DNA of 64,000 nt from assembly GCA_030015575.1 (NCBI GenBank), contig CM057338.1, positions 829,118,353-829,182,352 of the forward strand, read 5' to 3'. Below are positions 21,811-33,958 of this stretch, piece after piece. The stretch is from Agapanthus africanus. Its lineage: Eukaryota; Streptophyta; Magnoliopsida; Asparagales; Amaryllidaceae. The translations under genes were made by a program, and so were the position numbers. The notes beneath the pieces are model-generated. The model was not told the origin of the DNA. It was given only the letters and a program-made list of their open reading frames with translations, and searched no databases. Positions within the stretch are counted from its first letter, which is position 1. Each line of letters starts with the position of its first letter.

Positions 21811-22885
21811 ATGGATTCCCCAAACAACACCAGCACCAACTTCAACAACACTCCACCTCCACTATCAATCACACCTGCCATTCCTGCTCCACCCAACGAG
21901 CAAACGGTTCTACTTGAGGCAATCCACAGCTTCCTAGAGGGACAGCAGCAGCTCTTGAACCGTCCCGAGGCTGAAGCATCTGGGGTGAAGCAATTCAGAG
22001 CTTTACATCCCAAACAGTTCTTAGGAAATGGGAGCCCACTGGAAGCTGAGGAATGGGCTCAGAGTATAGAAGATGATCTGGCAGCGGCACAAGTGCCAGA
22101 AATAACTTGGGTTCGTGTTGCAATTACAGCTCACGGACAATGCACAGAACTGGTGGAAGGCGGAAGAAAGCTGTCTTGAACAGCCCATTGAATGGAAGAC
22201 TTTTCGCTATATGTTCGACGCGAAGTACTTCCCTGAGACTGCCAGGTTTGACATGGAACAGCAGTTCATCCATCTACAACAAGATTCGATGTGGACCAAG
22301 TCGGTAGATGAGTATGACGCTGAGTTCACCATGCTCAGTCGATTTGCGGCACACTTGATACCGACGGACGAGATCAGAGCCCGTCAATTTCAACAGGGTT
22401 TGGATTCGAAGATCCAGGCTGCACTAGCCACAGGATATTTTCCGACCCATGAATTGGCTCTGAAAGCTGCCCGCCGTTATGAGGCAGTAATAAAAAGGAA
22501 GGGCAGACCTCAATCTGCCGGTTTGAAACGCCATGCCACTTAAATGGCAGGAGGAGCCTCTTCCAGGCCATCGTTCGAACCCAGGGGAACTAAAGAACCC
22601 AATTACAAGCCAAGACCACATTTCTGTTTCCATTGCAAGAGAGATGGGCATTTGATAAAGGACTGTAGGCGCGCAAAAGGCCTGTGCCTAGTTTGTCGTG
22701 TGTCCAATCACAGAATTGAGACATGTCCATATAGATACAACTCATCTCACACACCCACCAACTACCCGCAGTGGCCAGCTATCCAGGCTCCTGCAACTCA
22801 TCCTACACTCCCAGCACCACCTCCACGTAGATTTCCTGCACAGCTAAATCGCCAATTCCATCACGCACTGAGGAACATGCCTTGA
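21811..22885 (+). pseudogene. Ty3/Gypsy gag remnant
   Basis: The N-terminal part has a Pro/Thr-rich segment then FRALHPKQFLGNGSPLEAEEW, the start of a plant Gypsy capsid (Retrotrans_gag) domain. The middle part has NWWKAEES, FRYMFDAKYFPETARFD and VDEYDAEFTMLSRFAAHLIP, typical of the same domain. The C-terminal part has a nucleocapsid zinc knuckle, CFHCKRDGHLIKDC, followed by a Cys-rich CLVC..HRIETC stretch and a Pro-rich tail. It is split among frames, with a few breaks, so it is a fossil. Nothing resembling pol follows before the polypurine-like tract near 23090, so the element is gag-only. The lineage looks like plant chromovirus or Tekay-type Gypsy, from memory of the family. Confidence 0.85.
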
Positions 22886-23104
22886 GGACAGAGGAATGTG
22901 CCTCTAGTTAGGAGGAACGTGCCACGGCGACAGACTTACACCTTAACAGCCGTAGAAGCTGAGACTGTTGACCTAGGTAACACTAGTAAGTCTCTTTCAC
23001 ATTTTTAAAACCCTTGTTATTTCAGTCACCAAACTTTTCTTGAATTTGTTACACTTTCTTTTTACAAATTTCGAGGACAAAATTTTTATAAGGAGGGTAG
23101 AATG
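22886..23104 (+). other. Gag-to-LTR spacer of the Gypsy remnant
   Basis: About 200 bp without a gene. It ends TTCGAGGACAAAATTTTTAT then AAGGAGGGTAGAA, the usual polypurine context of plant Gypsy elements, directly before TGTAACAATCC. Confidence 0.6.
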
Positions 23105-23460
23105 TAACAATCCTAAATTTCCTGTACAACTTTCTGTAGAATTTTTTCAAAATTTAAAAAAAGGGGTACTTTTGCCTGAGCACAAATTAAATATATGTTT
23201 TGCTTATTAATTATAAGAAGGAGCTTGTAGCTCATTAGTAATACCTTGCACTGCTGAACCAAGCCACCAGAGTTCTAATCCCATACCCCACATTATTTTT
23301 AATATTATTTTATTTTGAACCTTTAGAATACCAAGAGTTTACACGTGCATATCTCACAAAAGCCCCACTACACCCTGAAATGTAACTGTACCAGAGGATA
23401 GACCAGCCGTCGGGGGATGATTCCGGCCGCCTAACTCGGCCGGAATCAGCCGAGTCGGCC
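23105..23460 (+). mobile_element. Start of a Gypsy 3' LTR (truncated)
   Basis: It begins TGTAACAATCCTAAATTTCC after the polypurine tract and runs to about 23460, where Copia leader sequence begins. It includes a tRNA-promoter-like pair (A box-like TAGCTCATTAGTA at 23228, B box-like GAGTTCTAATCCC at 23270) and a perfect 11-bp hairpin (23419-23429 with 23437-23447). Confidence 0.55.
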
Positions 23461-24021
23461 GGTTCGCATATATGTATATTGTATTTTCATTCTTTTCTGA
23501 TGTGATAGGTTAATTGATGGGACCGCATTAATTTTGATTAATGCAAGATAAGAAACCTAAAATATGTTGTTGGAACAAATTTGGAATAACTGTAGTAATA
23601 TTTTTTCACTTTGCATAGTGGTGTTCAGTTATGAACATCTAGCACCTCATTCTAGGAGGCAAGAGCCTAGATCTCTTCGTAGAGAGTGATCTCTTGAGCG
23701 AAAGTTTATACTGTAGATTACTCGGTTTTCTTCAAAACCCCAAGTTTTCAAAACAGAAGCCTAAATCACTCCTTTTCAAAACTACTTAGTTCCTTCAACG
23801 ATATCAAGTTCATTACGTTAAAGGTTTTTCGCCAAAAACCAGTCGTAGCCCTCCGTCATTTCAGATGGGTACCACCTAGTATTCATGCTATGTTTGTTAG
23901 CAAGCGTTAAGATATAGTGAACAGTAGCTGAGTGATATTTATCTGTTGAATGGATATGCGATTGATCGAGAAAGTCGTACAACTCTGTTGGCAAGCGTCA
24001 AGAGTTTTTGCGGGTGGGTTC
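23461..24021 (+). mobile_element. C6 leader, left part (Ty1/Copia)
   Basis: It starts abruptly in the leader just after where the C/G-rich block would be. It holds one three-hairpin unit (23617-23702) and two TTGRC-type motifs (23897-23912 and 23988-24003, loop AAGCG). It is interrupted by C5 at 24022 and resumes at 33959 with GAGTTAATCCAGGACAATGA, collinear with C3 at about 9275. The 5' LTR and primer site of C6 are absent. Confidence 0.8.
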
Positions 24022-26254
24022 TGTTGGGTTACGGCTGCGCCCTGGCCGTCAATCCGAGGCAAAATGCGGAACCAAAATTTTATAACTTGGCGCTACCGCA
24101 TCCAATCACCCGGATCAAACCATTAACCGTTAACTAGCTAACTAACAAAGTGTTTAGAGATTATACCGATCGATCCGTGTCCTTCGGTCTTTAGCCACCA
24201 TCCTTAGCTCCTCGCGGCATCTCCGATCTCGCTCGATCTCCGGTCTCCTCGTCGAAGTGGCACCACGTCAACGAATCTTTATACGGGCTCCCGCCTCAAT
24301 AACTGAGGCAACTCGGACATGAAGTTTGCTAGCCGACATGTCCAATATGAAGTTGAGTATGAGTGTGAATATTTTGTCTCAAGGCACCCAAGCATTTGGA
24401 TGGAGGTAAATGAAGTTGACATGGATGGAATGAAGTGAGCATAAGATTTTCAGAGAGAAAATCAAATGAGCTTGGCCGCTCAGCCAATTCACAGTGAGGG
24501 AAAAAATTCACAGAGGATGGAAAATGGGAGAGGTTCTCTGTGGAAAAATGTGGTGATCAAGTGTGAGGAAAATTGTGATGGATTAATTAACCCAATAAAA
24601 ACCAACTCTCATCTACATTGCCAGCACACTCACCTCACCCAAAATATCCATCACAAATTCAAAACCAATTAAAGCAAAGAGTGGACACCTTACCAAAAAA
24701 AACATGCTGCCCATGCCTCACCAAATTCCCAAGCAATTTCCATGCCACCTCACCAATGCCCATCCCTCCCTATGCTTTCGAATTTGGCAGCCCCCCCAAA
24801 AGAAAAAAGGTCATGAAATTTAGGCAAGGAAATGGGCCAAAAATAAAGCTCACAAAAATTAAACATAAATAAAAATGTTTAAGCCGGGAAAAGAAATTGG
24901 CAACTTTAAAAAGTAATCTTTTAACGGATCACAAGATGGGCCAAAAATAAAGCTCACAAAAATTAAGCATAAATAAAAATGTTTAAGTCGGGAAAAGAAA
25001 TTGGCAACTTCAAAATGTAATCTTTTAACGGATCACAAGAAAACCACTCGTCCGTATATACATACCCGCATTCGTATTCCGACTGAATACGAATGCAACG
25101 ACACAAAAATATTCCAACACAATATAATATTAGGATCCGGTTTAAACCAAAGCCCACTAGTATTATCCGTCCGAAACATAACACGTGTACAAGTGTACGT
25201 ATATGTTCGAACCCTGCCATAAATCCATACGGTCTCAACAACGTTTCGCCCGAACATGGGAAACTGTCTGTGGGGGACTCTAAAGACTCGTTAATACGCC
25301 GGGAGTGGGTTTAACCATAAGCACTTCTGTGGTACTAGCTATACGTAACGGCTGCGCAGGTATTGAGCAAAAGGGAGGCCGATGAGCGAACTCATCCAGA
25401 AACCCTACTGAGCCTGTCAGTGACAATATCCGTACAGTCTGGTCTGTTCGTCTAAGAGTATCGCATATCGAGTTTAGGGGGGTGGATAAAGTCAGACCCC
25501 TACTAACGCAATAATTCGTGTCGGTATGTAACCCATCACCACCTGAGAAACTATCGATCCTGGATCGGTAATTCTCGACTACCTTGGAAAAGGATTTTTA
25601 GTGATGGTCACCCGTGCACTGTGCGACATCAACCCCTAATACCGGGAGAGACGAATCCCTGACAATCTGCTCACTGCCTCCATGTGGCTCAGGACTGTAT
25701 CCAACTAAAACCTATTTGCACGACTCCTTTGAGCCATGGTAGAGATAAATGACGATCTCAGGTCGACAGACTAACCTGTACACATGTCACCTGGGAACTG
25801 CTATCTGATAATAGGTATAATACCAACTAGCAGGTTCCCGACGAGTCCGTCCAGTGTACTCATAACCCAATGAACACCTGTATACTATCTTAGGTGAACA
25901 TACTAACACCAATGGCTTGTGAGACCTGGCCACCGCCCCTCGTCGGGGTCTCGATCAGTATACACTAGTCTACTCTGGAGTATCGATGCCCTGTCTCGAA
26001 ACACCCTCGACTAGGGACTATTTAAGGATGTGCTTATAGACCCCAGCTCCCATGTATATGATCGCCATCATACTGCTGGCAGTCAAGCAAGAATCCTATG
26101 GGCTCTATCAACATGTAATAGTGATGATAAAGATAAACCAGATAGCATACTGTCATCTTGAGTAAGACTATTCTACCGGTATAGGTCCTCCCTCAATCAT
26201 CATAATCACGTGCTTGCGATCCAATAATTGACTTTGAGGGCACTATATCAAACA
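24022..26254 (-). repeat. C5 3' LTR (left in window)
   Basis: In + coordinates it runs from TGTTGGGTTACGG to CACTATATCAAACA. It contains a tandem repeat of about 100 bp (GGGCCAAAAATAAAGCTCAC at 24833 and again near 24936) not present as two copies in the other LTR. Confidence 0.92.
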
Positions 26255-28600
26255 ATCTCCCACTTGCACTTAAGGCTAATTATTGCGATGTCGCATGCTC
26301 AGAGCCCATGTGATATCGAACACCCAACTCCTCTACTAATCAGTTTCACAAAGCTCGTTTGTAAAACTATTATGTTCGAGAAATAGCCTCAATGAGTGGA
26401 TCCGTCCTAATTTTTCTTTCTATGTCTCTCTTTATCTCAAGTTCGCGGAGAAAGCCATCTTCCGAAATGAACAATACCTGTCTTAGAATATGTCTGGATA
26501 TCTGATGGGATCCAACTCACAAATAAGCTCCAAATCTAGCAAACATCTTAGACTGTTTCGTCAACTGAATTTAATCAGTATCCTGCACCATGCCTCCCAC
26601 AGTATCCGCTTCGACCACCTGTCCAAACTACTGCCCCTCGTCAGAGAGAAAACTATAACTCTGACAGTCACTCTGTCATCCAGGTCACCTTGGAAGCCTG
26701 GAATGATAATCGTCTCCCAAAAGAGGCTGTCGTTATCATATCCCTAGAACATTTACTTATGTTCTATAGGCTGCTTCCGAACGTTTCTCCAGGATTGGAT
26801 TAATATATCAACTTTTTGCATCTAGTGCAAAAACAACATCTGGTGTGGTACTTGACATCTCATGATTGACTCAATTGCCTAAGCAAGTGATATGCCAATC
26901 ATGCACACCCCTCTCCCCTTCAGTCTGTAAGACACCTTTAGAGAGGGTGACTCCATCACCTGCGGGTACACCACCATGGCAGGAGTCGTCCATTCTAAAT
27001 ATCTTTAGAATACTGTCTAAGTACCCAGATTGGGAAACTATCCAAATCTAGATCTAAAACTATAGATCTAGTAACCAGAATGCCTGGTATAATATCCATA
27101 TCCTATGTGGAGAAACTATTGTGTGACAGCCATAGTATAACCGATCGTAATATAGGAATTTTACTTCCTACTCTGTGTATGTCATCCAAATACCAGGACA
27201 TCACACCCTATTACCTTCTTAACAGATCCATCCCCTATTCTGATGAAGTCAAAAACTATGACTGTCACATCAAAAATAGATGATCTATCTCCGCTATATC
27301 TGCTTTAGTCTATAAATAGACACAAGCTACTTGTCCACTATGCTTCCATTGCTCCCACTGACCACAACAACCCTCTGGCAGAGTCATATACACGTACACT
27401 TCTAAAGCTAGTTTAGAAAGGTGCTATACTCATCCTTCTGCCGGGTCTCATAGTCTGGAACAGCAGTAGTTTCAAGTCTGGGTAAACAAGAACCTCCCTG
27501 TCACCGTCCTTGAGGCTACTGGAGTACCTCTCGGGTGCCTGAGGTTACCCACCATATCTGCGGAGTGGCTAATGGAATGTCAAACCTGATTGAATCTTTT
27601 GGTTCTATTAAATTTTCAGTAATCGTTTACGGTTCTGGAATCACTTCCAGTTCTACTATGCTCCTACTACTGTTTTCTGAAAAAAAAATCTATTTTACTA
27701 AAACTGTGGCGAGTCAAAAACAATATCACTATTGATCTTCCAGATGGTAGAAAATCAACCCTCGTCATAGCCCGGGTCAACCCACAAACTGCCATTACAG
27801 AAACGTGCCTTGAGTTATCCAGAGTCTGGTTTTAACCATAAGCCGGAAAACTCACCGTACCTTAACATCGTTAGTATATGAATCGTTCTATATCCAATAT
27901 AGAAAAAGAGGCACTGATTTAATTGGAACCAGATTCAAATCATGCAGCTGTCTCCAGTGCATGTCAACTAAATGGAGAGAGGCTGATCAGCATTACTCAA
28001 CTTAGGAGTGCATCCAATTATGAGTAACCTGAAAGAGAAACAAGTTTCTCAAAACCATTACTATCTACTGAATACCATACACAAGTATCTACATCTTCGA
28101 TCACCTTGAAGAATCCCGATACTTGTAACACGTGGTTCTCTACTTTATTCTTGTACCTATAAATTCTCAAAACTTAGACCTTGTATTTCTACGAAACACT
28201 TGTCTAAAAAATGAGAAGTCACAAGTAAACAGAAAAAAGTACGAGGACTAACCCCTTTGTCCTAATGGACACTGGACAACATACAATACTTTGTATAAGT
28301 CCCCTGAGTTGAATAACTCAAACCCTGTGCGTCGTAGGTTGAAAATTGTACCCAGGCAATTTCCTCAAATATCACCAATTACAATGAATTCTGATATAAT
28401 GAGGATAGTCACTTAATTCCCAATAACTTACTCCCACTCATCATCTGTAAAACCATACAGATGTGAGAATCATACCTGATAAATACATACCCTGGAGTAA
28501 GGATCTAATTGGGAAATCAGTTTTCTATTAACAACGTATAGTGAAACTGAAACATTAAAATGTTTCGAAGGGGTATCCGAGTATTCTTAGTAATGCCTCT
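26255..28600 (-). pseudogene. C5 pol remnant (heavily decayed)
   Basis: Reading on the minus strand, patches match Copia pol in the order of C4. The RNase H end lies near 26300-26530, the ITLSKEMS-like part near 26950, the SGSSGK-like part near 27350, and the linker before reverse transcriptase near 27660. Breaks are many, and no frame above about 90 codons remains. As in C3, decay exceeds what LTR age suggests. It is a fossil with no enzymatic potential. Confidence 0.7.
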
Positions 28601-28604
28601 TCCA

Positions 28605-29430
28605 TTATCAAGATTCATGACTATAACCGTGTATTTCTTTGCCATCTCTCCAAATCTCTTTATTTGTCATTACTCATTTCTTTCTGTACACCATCGTTAG
28701 GCTAAATGGTTTTCATCCTTCCCTACCGTTCGGCACCAGCCTATGGTTTGGAAGAAGACTATCCAATAAGCGTAATAGGTGTACTCTCCTAATCCTAGAA
28801 GTACTCGCAATCCGAGAGAAGGTGATGATAAAAGACAACTGAATAAAACTTATTCCTATTTCTCCTGAACCAGAATCCATCTCCGAACTGGAACAAGTTC
28901 CTTCGAGTTCGTATATAACCATACGATGGATTTATCTAATGGAAGTGGATGTTCGTAGTGATACGAGGTGTTCTAGAGAAATACAAAGGTGAAGTAGGAG
29001 TGGCGATGAAATACGTGGTTCGGTCGTGAATGATAGCAGTCGCAATTTATTTTGCCCTGTTTCTCATCCCTTTATTTTGTCTTTACTTATTACCTTCTGT
29101 ACACCCAACTTAGGCTAATTGGTTTTCTTCATTCCCTACCTTTCGGCACCTGCCTATGGTTTGAAAGAAGACTATCCAATAAGCATAATAGGTGTACCCT
29201 CTCTTAATCCTAGGAGCCTTCGCAACCTGAGAGAAGGTAAAAGGAAAAGACAACTGAATAGTCATATTCATTCTCTCCAGAACCAGAATCCATCCCCAAA
29301 AAAGTTCCTTCGAGTTCGTATGTAATTATATGATGGATTTATCCAATGGAAGTGGATGTTCGTAGTGATACGAGGTGTTCTGGAGAAATGCAAAGGATAA
29401 AAGGAGTGTCAATGATGTATGCAACTCAGA
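28605..29430 (-). repeat. 411-bp tandem duplication in place of gag (C5)
   Basis: Two units on the minus strand have the same motifs as 9787-10600 in C3: GAACTCGAAGGAACTTGTTC-type foldback, CACCTATTACGCTTATTGG, and a CT-rich tract ending CTCAG. TTTCTCC/GGAGAAA positions near 28973 and 29384 give the same period. Confidence 0.8.
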
Positions 29431-31776
29431 CAATCCAAAAGCCAGTGTTTTAAGAAAGTTCGGTTAACTTGGTCACTGAATTATAGTTTAGGGTCGGGTC
29501 ATGGTCGCAGTCAAAGAGAGAGAGAGAGAAAAGAAACACTCTGCATGCACTCTAACCTGAATATCTCCCACTGTATTCTCAAATTCTCCTCCAAACCTGA
29601 AAGAAGAATTAGTCAGAATCACCTGAGGAGTAAACCAACTCATCAGTGGGAATCGAGATCCAACTATCATCGCATGATAACTTGATGGAAGCTACTCAAG
29701 TTACCACACTCTAGAAGGTATGCGCAATCCTGGCAAGTTTCCTATAAGTTTGAAACTCCCGATGTGATTTTTTACCCTTAGGACCCAAGTGACCTTAACA
29801 CAGTCAACATATCAAAGGGTCCTAGTCAAGTTCAACCCGTCATTATCTTGATTGCATTAAACCCACCCGTATGAGTCCTTGACACAGTCAACATGACCAT
29901 ACGACTGTCCTAACCAATCCACATATCTATGCGACAGAAAAGCATTACAGAGCTACCGCACACTACGCCTTGACACAGTCAACATACGTAGCACGAATAC
30001 TAAGCAATACCGATCTGAAATGACGGAGGGCTACGGCTGGTTTTCGGCGAAAAACTTTTAACGTAATGAACTTGATTTCGTTGAAGGAACCGGATAGCTT
30101 TTTATAAAAATATAGTGGCGAAAACCTTTGCTAAAGAGGTCACTCCCGGTGAAGAGATCTCGGCCCTTTCCTCTTGGAATGAGGTGCAAGATATTCCAAA
30201 CTGAATACCACGATGCAAAGAAAAAAGTAATCGACTATAGTAAAGTTATTACCCTGACGCAAACCTCTGTCCAAGGGGTCACTCCCGATGAAGGGATCTT
30301 GGTCCTTGCCTCGTCGAATGAGGTGCTGGATATTCATAACCGAATACCACTGTGCAAAACAAAAGAAAACGCCCTAGTAATAACAGCTTTTTGAAAAATG
30401 TTCCAACAACATCATATATAGGTTTGTTTTATCCTTGCATTGATCAAAATCAATGCAGTCCCATCAATTAATCACACCAGAAAAGAACGAAAATCTGATG
30501 TACGTATATGTCATCCGCATTCGCCACTGGGTCCCGTCATCACCCGTTAGGTTACTTAACTAACGACAGAGCGGGGACTGGACTAGCACGGGTGTAAAAT
30601 ATATACAACGTCTACTAGTAAATATATCAATATATAATAATCGCTCCAGGCATGATAAATGCAACATCACAGAAAAGTAATAAGCATCACAGAACAATAC
30701 AGATAATCTGGGAGCCCCGTGTTTCCTTTGAGCCATAAATGAAACCCGACGTTCCCCAGATCGTGTGGATAGCCTGTGCAATGAAAACCTAGACCCCTAC
30801 GAGTGCGGCAGGTTATCCGCCAAAACCTGAAGTGAGGCAGACCCCTTCAGCAAAGTGAATGGACCACCCAGCACTTCACGGAATCCGGTAACTTGAGCAC
30901 CCCTCCTTAGGTCAACCTGTAACCCCTACGAGTGCGGCGAATAGCCCGCCAATTCTAGAGTGAAGCCCCCTCCATCTCAAAACCATGAGATGCTGGCCTG
31001 TTGCCTTCTAGAACCCGGCTATCCGTGCACTCCATCGCGGGGTAATCCTAATACAGAAAATAAAATATGTACAACGGGTACATCGACCTCAACCCGGTCG
31101 TGCCCCAAAAGAATAATATACAAACAGGCAGTGACGGCGGTCCATATGTCGGACGCTCGCCCCGCGATATCAAATGTACAAATAAATCCAAACTGCACTA
31201 CCATTGCACGTAAGCTATCCACCATGACAAAACTGCAACAATTGAGCACAATACAGAACATCAACATGAATGTCACGTTCGCAAACCCGTCTAAAAGAGC
31301 TATAGCAATTAGACAAGATTTACCGCTCGAATGACATTCACGGTCGCAAATAGAAATGTAAGCACTGTGAACTAACTTGTTTAAATTTTCGATCGACAAA
31401 AATTTCCCAAAGTGGGCCCTAAGTACAAATCCAGTACTCAAACAAAATCTGGGCCCAAACTAAATATTTCAGAAACCATAATTCCAAATGAAAAACACCC
31501 ACAAGAAAAATGGTGCACTGAATCAACTATTCCGCCACGTAACCGCGGCAAACACAATGGTTTGGCCGCGGTTCCGCGGTGCTACTGTAGGATCGTGCTC
31601 TCAAATTTCTTGCGGAGTCTTAGAAAAGCCTGCACAATTTTCTGACAAACTGAAAATAATTTTTCGACGACTTTTAAAATTCGGCAGAAACTTGGAAAAT
31701 GGAATTGCGATTTCGGAAATCTTGATCAATCGATGTTTTAAACAAGTTAGAACAAGCTGGTAATGATTAATAGCCT
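29431..31776 (-). mobile_element. C5 untranslated leader with structured modules
   Basis: Reading on the minus strand from the primer site: two long hairpins (30930-31032, 30801-30903), the C/G-rich block (30503-30596), and two three-hairpin units (30266-30360, 30121-30218). Then come three TTGAC-TGTG-TCAAGG motifs (29968-29982, 29877-29891, 29793-29807) and an AGTGGGAG site (29565-29572). No gene is credible here; the frames at 30960-31334 and 31019-31441 fall on hairpin sequence shared with all leaders. Confidence 0.75.
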
Positions 31777-31789
31777 GGCTCTGATACCA
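31777..31789 (-). other. C5 primer binding site
   Basis: Minus-strand TGGTATCAGAGCC, a full match to the usual initiator-Met tRNA primer site of plant Copia elements. It directly abuts the LTR at 31790. Confidence 0.9.
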
Positions 31790-33958
31790 TGTTGGGTTAC
31801 GGCAGCGCCCCGGCCGTCAATCCGCGGCAAAATGCGAAACAAAAATTTTATAACTTGGCGCTACCGCAACCAATCACCCAGATCGAACCATTAACCGTTA
31901 ACTAGCTAACTAACAAAGTGTTTAGAGATTATACCGATCGATCCATGTCCTTCGGTCTTTAGCCACCATCCTTAACTCCTCATGGCATCTCCGATCTCGC
32001 TCGATCTCCGGTCTCCTCTTCGAAGTGGCACCACGTTAACGAATCTTTATACGGGCTCCCACCTCAATAACCGAGGCAACTCGGACATGAAGTTTGCTAA
32101 CCGACATGTCCAAGATGAAGTAGAGTATAAGTGTGAATAATTTGTCTCAAGGCACCCAAGCATTTGGATGGAGGTAAATGTAGTTGCCAAGGATGGAATG
32201 AAGTGAGCATAAGATTTGCAAAGAGAAAATCAAATGAGCTTGGCCAATAATGGGCTCGGCCAATTCACAGTGAAGGAAAAAATTCACAGGGGATGGAAAA
32301 TGGGAGTGTTTCTCTGTGGAAAAATGTGGTGATCAATTGTGAGGAAAATTGTGATGGATTAATTAACCCAATAAAAACCAACTCTCACCCACATTGCCAG
32401 TACACTCACCTCACCCAAAATATCCATCACAAATTCAAAACCAATTAAAGAAAAGAGTGGACACCTCACCAAAAAAAACATGCTGCCCAGGCCTCACTAA
32501 ATTCCTAAGCAATTTCCATGCCACCTCACCAATGCCCATCCCTCCCCATGCTTTCGAATTTGGCAGCCCCCCAAAAGGAAAAAGGTCATGAAATTTAGGC
32601 AAGGAAATGGGCCAAAAATAAATCTCACAAAAATTAAACATAAATAAAAATGTTTATGTCGGGAAAAGAAATTGGCAATTTCAAAAAGTAATCTTGTAAC
32701 AGATCACAAGAAAACCCCTCGTCCGTATATACATACCCGCATCCGTATTCCAACTGAATACGAATGCAACGAGACAAAAATATTCCAACACAATATAATA
32801 CTAGAATCTGGCTTAAACCAAAGCGCACTAGTATTATCCGTCCGAAACATAATACGTGCATAAGTGCACGTGTATGTTCGAACCCTGCCATAAATCCATA
32901 CGGCCTCTACAACGTTTCACCCGAACTTGGGAAACTGTCTGTGGGGGACTATAAAGACTCGTTAATACGCTGGGAGTGAGCTTAACCACAAGCACGTCAG
33001 TGGTACTGGCTGTACGTAACGGCTGCCCAGGTATTAAGCAAAAGGGAGGCCGATGAGCGAACTCATCCTGAAACCCTACTGAGCCTGTCAGTGACAATAT
33101 CTGTACAGTCCGGTCTGTTTGTCAAAGAGTATCGCATATCGAGTCTAGGGGGTTGGATAAAGTCAGACCCCTACTAATGCGATAATTCGTGTCGGTATGT
33201 AACCCATCACCACCTGAGAAACTATCGATCCTGGATCGGTAATTCTCGACTACCTTGGCCAAGAATTTCTAGTGATGGTCACCCGTGCACTGTGCGACAT
33301 CAACTCCCAATACCGGGAGAGAAGAATCCCCGACGATCCGCTCACTGCCTCCATGTGGCTCGGGACTGTACCCAACTAAAATCTGTTTGCACGACTCCTT
33401 TGAGCCGTGGTAGGATAGTAATCAAAGCACAGTGGGAACTCACACGAGACAAATGACGATCTCAGGTCGACAGACTAATCTATACACATGTCACGTGGGA
33501 ACTGCTATCTGACAATAGGTATAATACCAACTAGCAGGTTCCCGGCGAGTCCGTCCAGTGTACTCATAACCCAATGAGCACCTGTATACTATCTTAGGTG
33601 AACATACTAACACCAATAGCTTGTAAGACCTGGCCACCGCCCCTCGTCGAGGTCTCGATCAGTATACACTAGTCTACTCTGGAGTATCGATGCCCTGTCT
33701 TGAAACTCCCTCGACTAGGGACCATTTAAGGATGTGCTTATAGACCCCAGCTCCCACGTATATGATCGCCATCATACTGTTGGCAGGCAAGCAGGAATGT
33801 TATGGGCTCTATCAACATGTAATAGTGATGATAAAGACAAACCAGATAGCATACTATCATCTCGAGTAAGACTGTTCTACCGGTATAGGTCCTCCCTCAA
33901 TCATCATAATCATGTGCTTACGATCCAATAATTGACTTTGAGGGCACTATATCCAACA
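31790..33958 (-). repeat. C5 5' LTR (right in window)
   Basis: 2169 bp from TGTTGGGTTACGG to CACTATATCCAACA in + coordinates, followed by the GGTTC target copy and then by C6 leader sequence. Confidence 0.92.

Larger units (their letters stand above)
17036..23460. mobile_element. Rearranged Ty3/Gypsy block with LTR inverted repeat and gag-only body
   Basis: Parts: a minus-oriented LTR (17036-about 19528), a + oriented LTR of the same family truncated at its start (about 19529-21607), a leader of 0.2 kb, a broken gag (21811-22885), a purine-rich tract before TGTAACA (23105), and the first about 350 bp of a 3' LTR. The ends TGTCACACCCCG (17036) and GGGGCGTGGCA (21607) are both LTR 3' ends, so the two LTRs face away from each other. 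There is no protease, reverse transcriptase or integrase. I see no matching target duplication at the outer edges. The flanks are leader fragments of two different Copia elements. Confidence 0.7.
24022..33958 (-). mobile_element. C5: complete-length non-autonomous-looking Copia element
   Basis: A minus-strand Ty1/Copia of 9.94 kb, flanked by GGTTC (24017-24021 and 33959-33963), a perfect 5-bp target duplication. LTRs are 24022-26254 (2233 bp, with an extra tandem copy of about 100 bp near 24830-25030) and 31790-33958 (2169 bp). By eye they differ by roughly 5%. The primer site is directly beside the right LTR, and the polypurine tract beside the left one. The interior holds the leader, the same 411-bp duplication as C3, and eroded pol with many breaks. 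C5 and C3 are sister copies of one family. Confidence 0.93.

Noticed and set aside
24618-24872. 84-codon frame in C5 LTR and its partner at 32394-32591
   Set aside because: LTR sequence with different lengths in the two copies and no motif.
30960-31441. Frames of 124 and 140 codons on opposite strands
   Set aside because: They cover the long leader hairpins of C5, and inverted-repeat sequence readily gives overlapping frames on both strands. Equivalent leader positions in C3 and C8 show no consistent protein.
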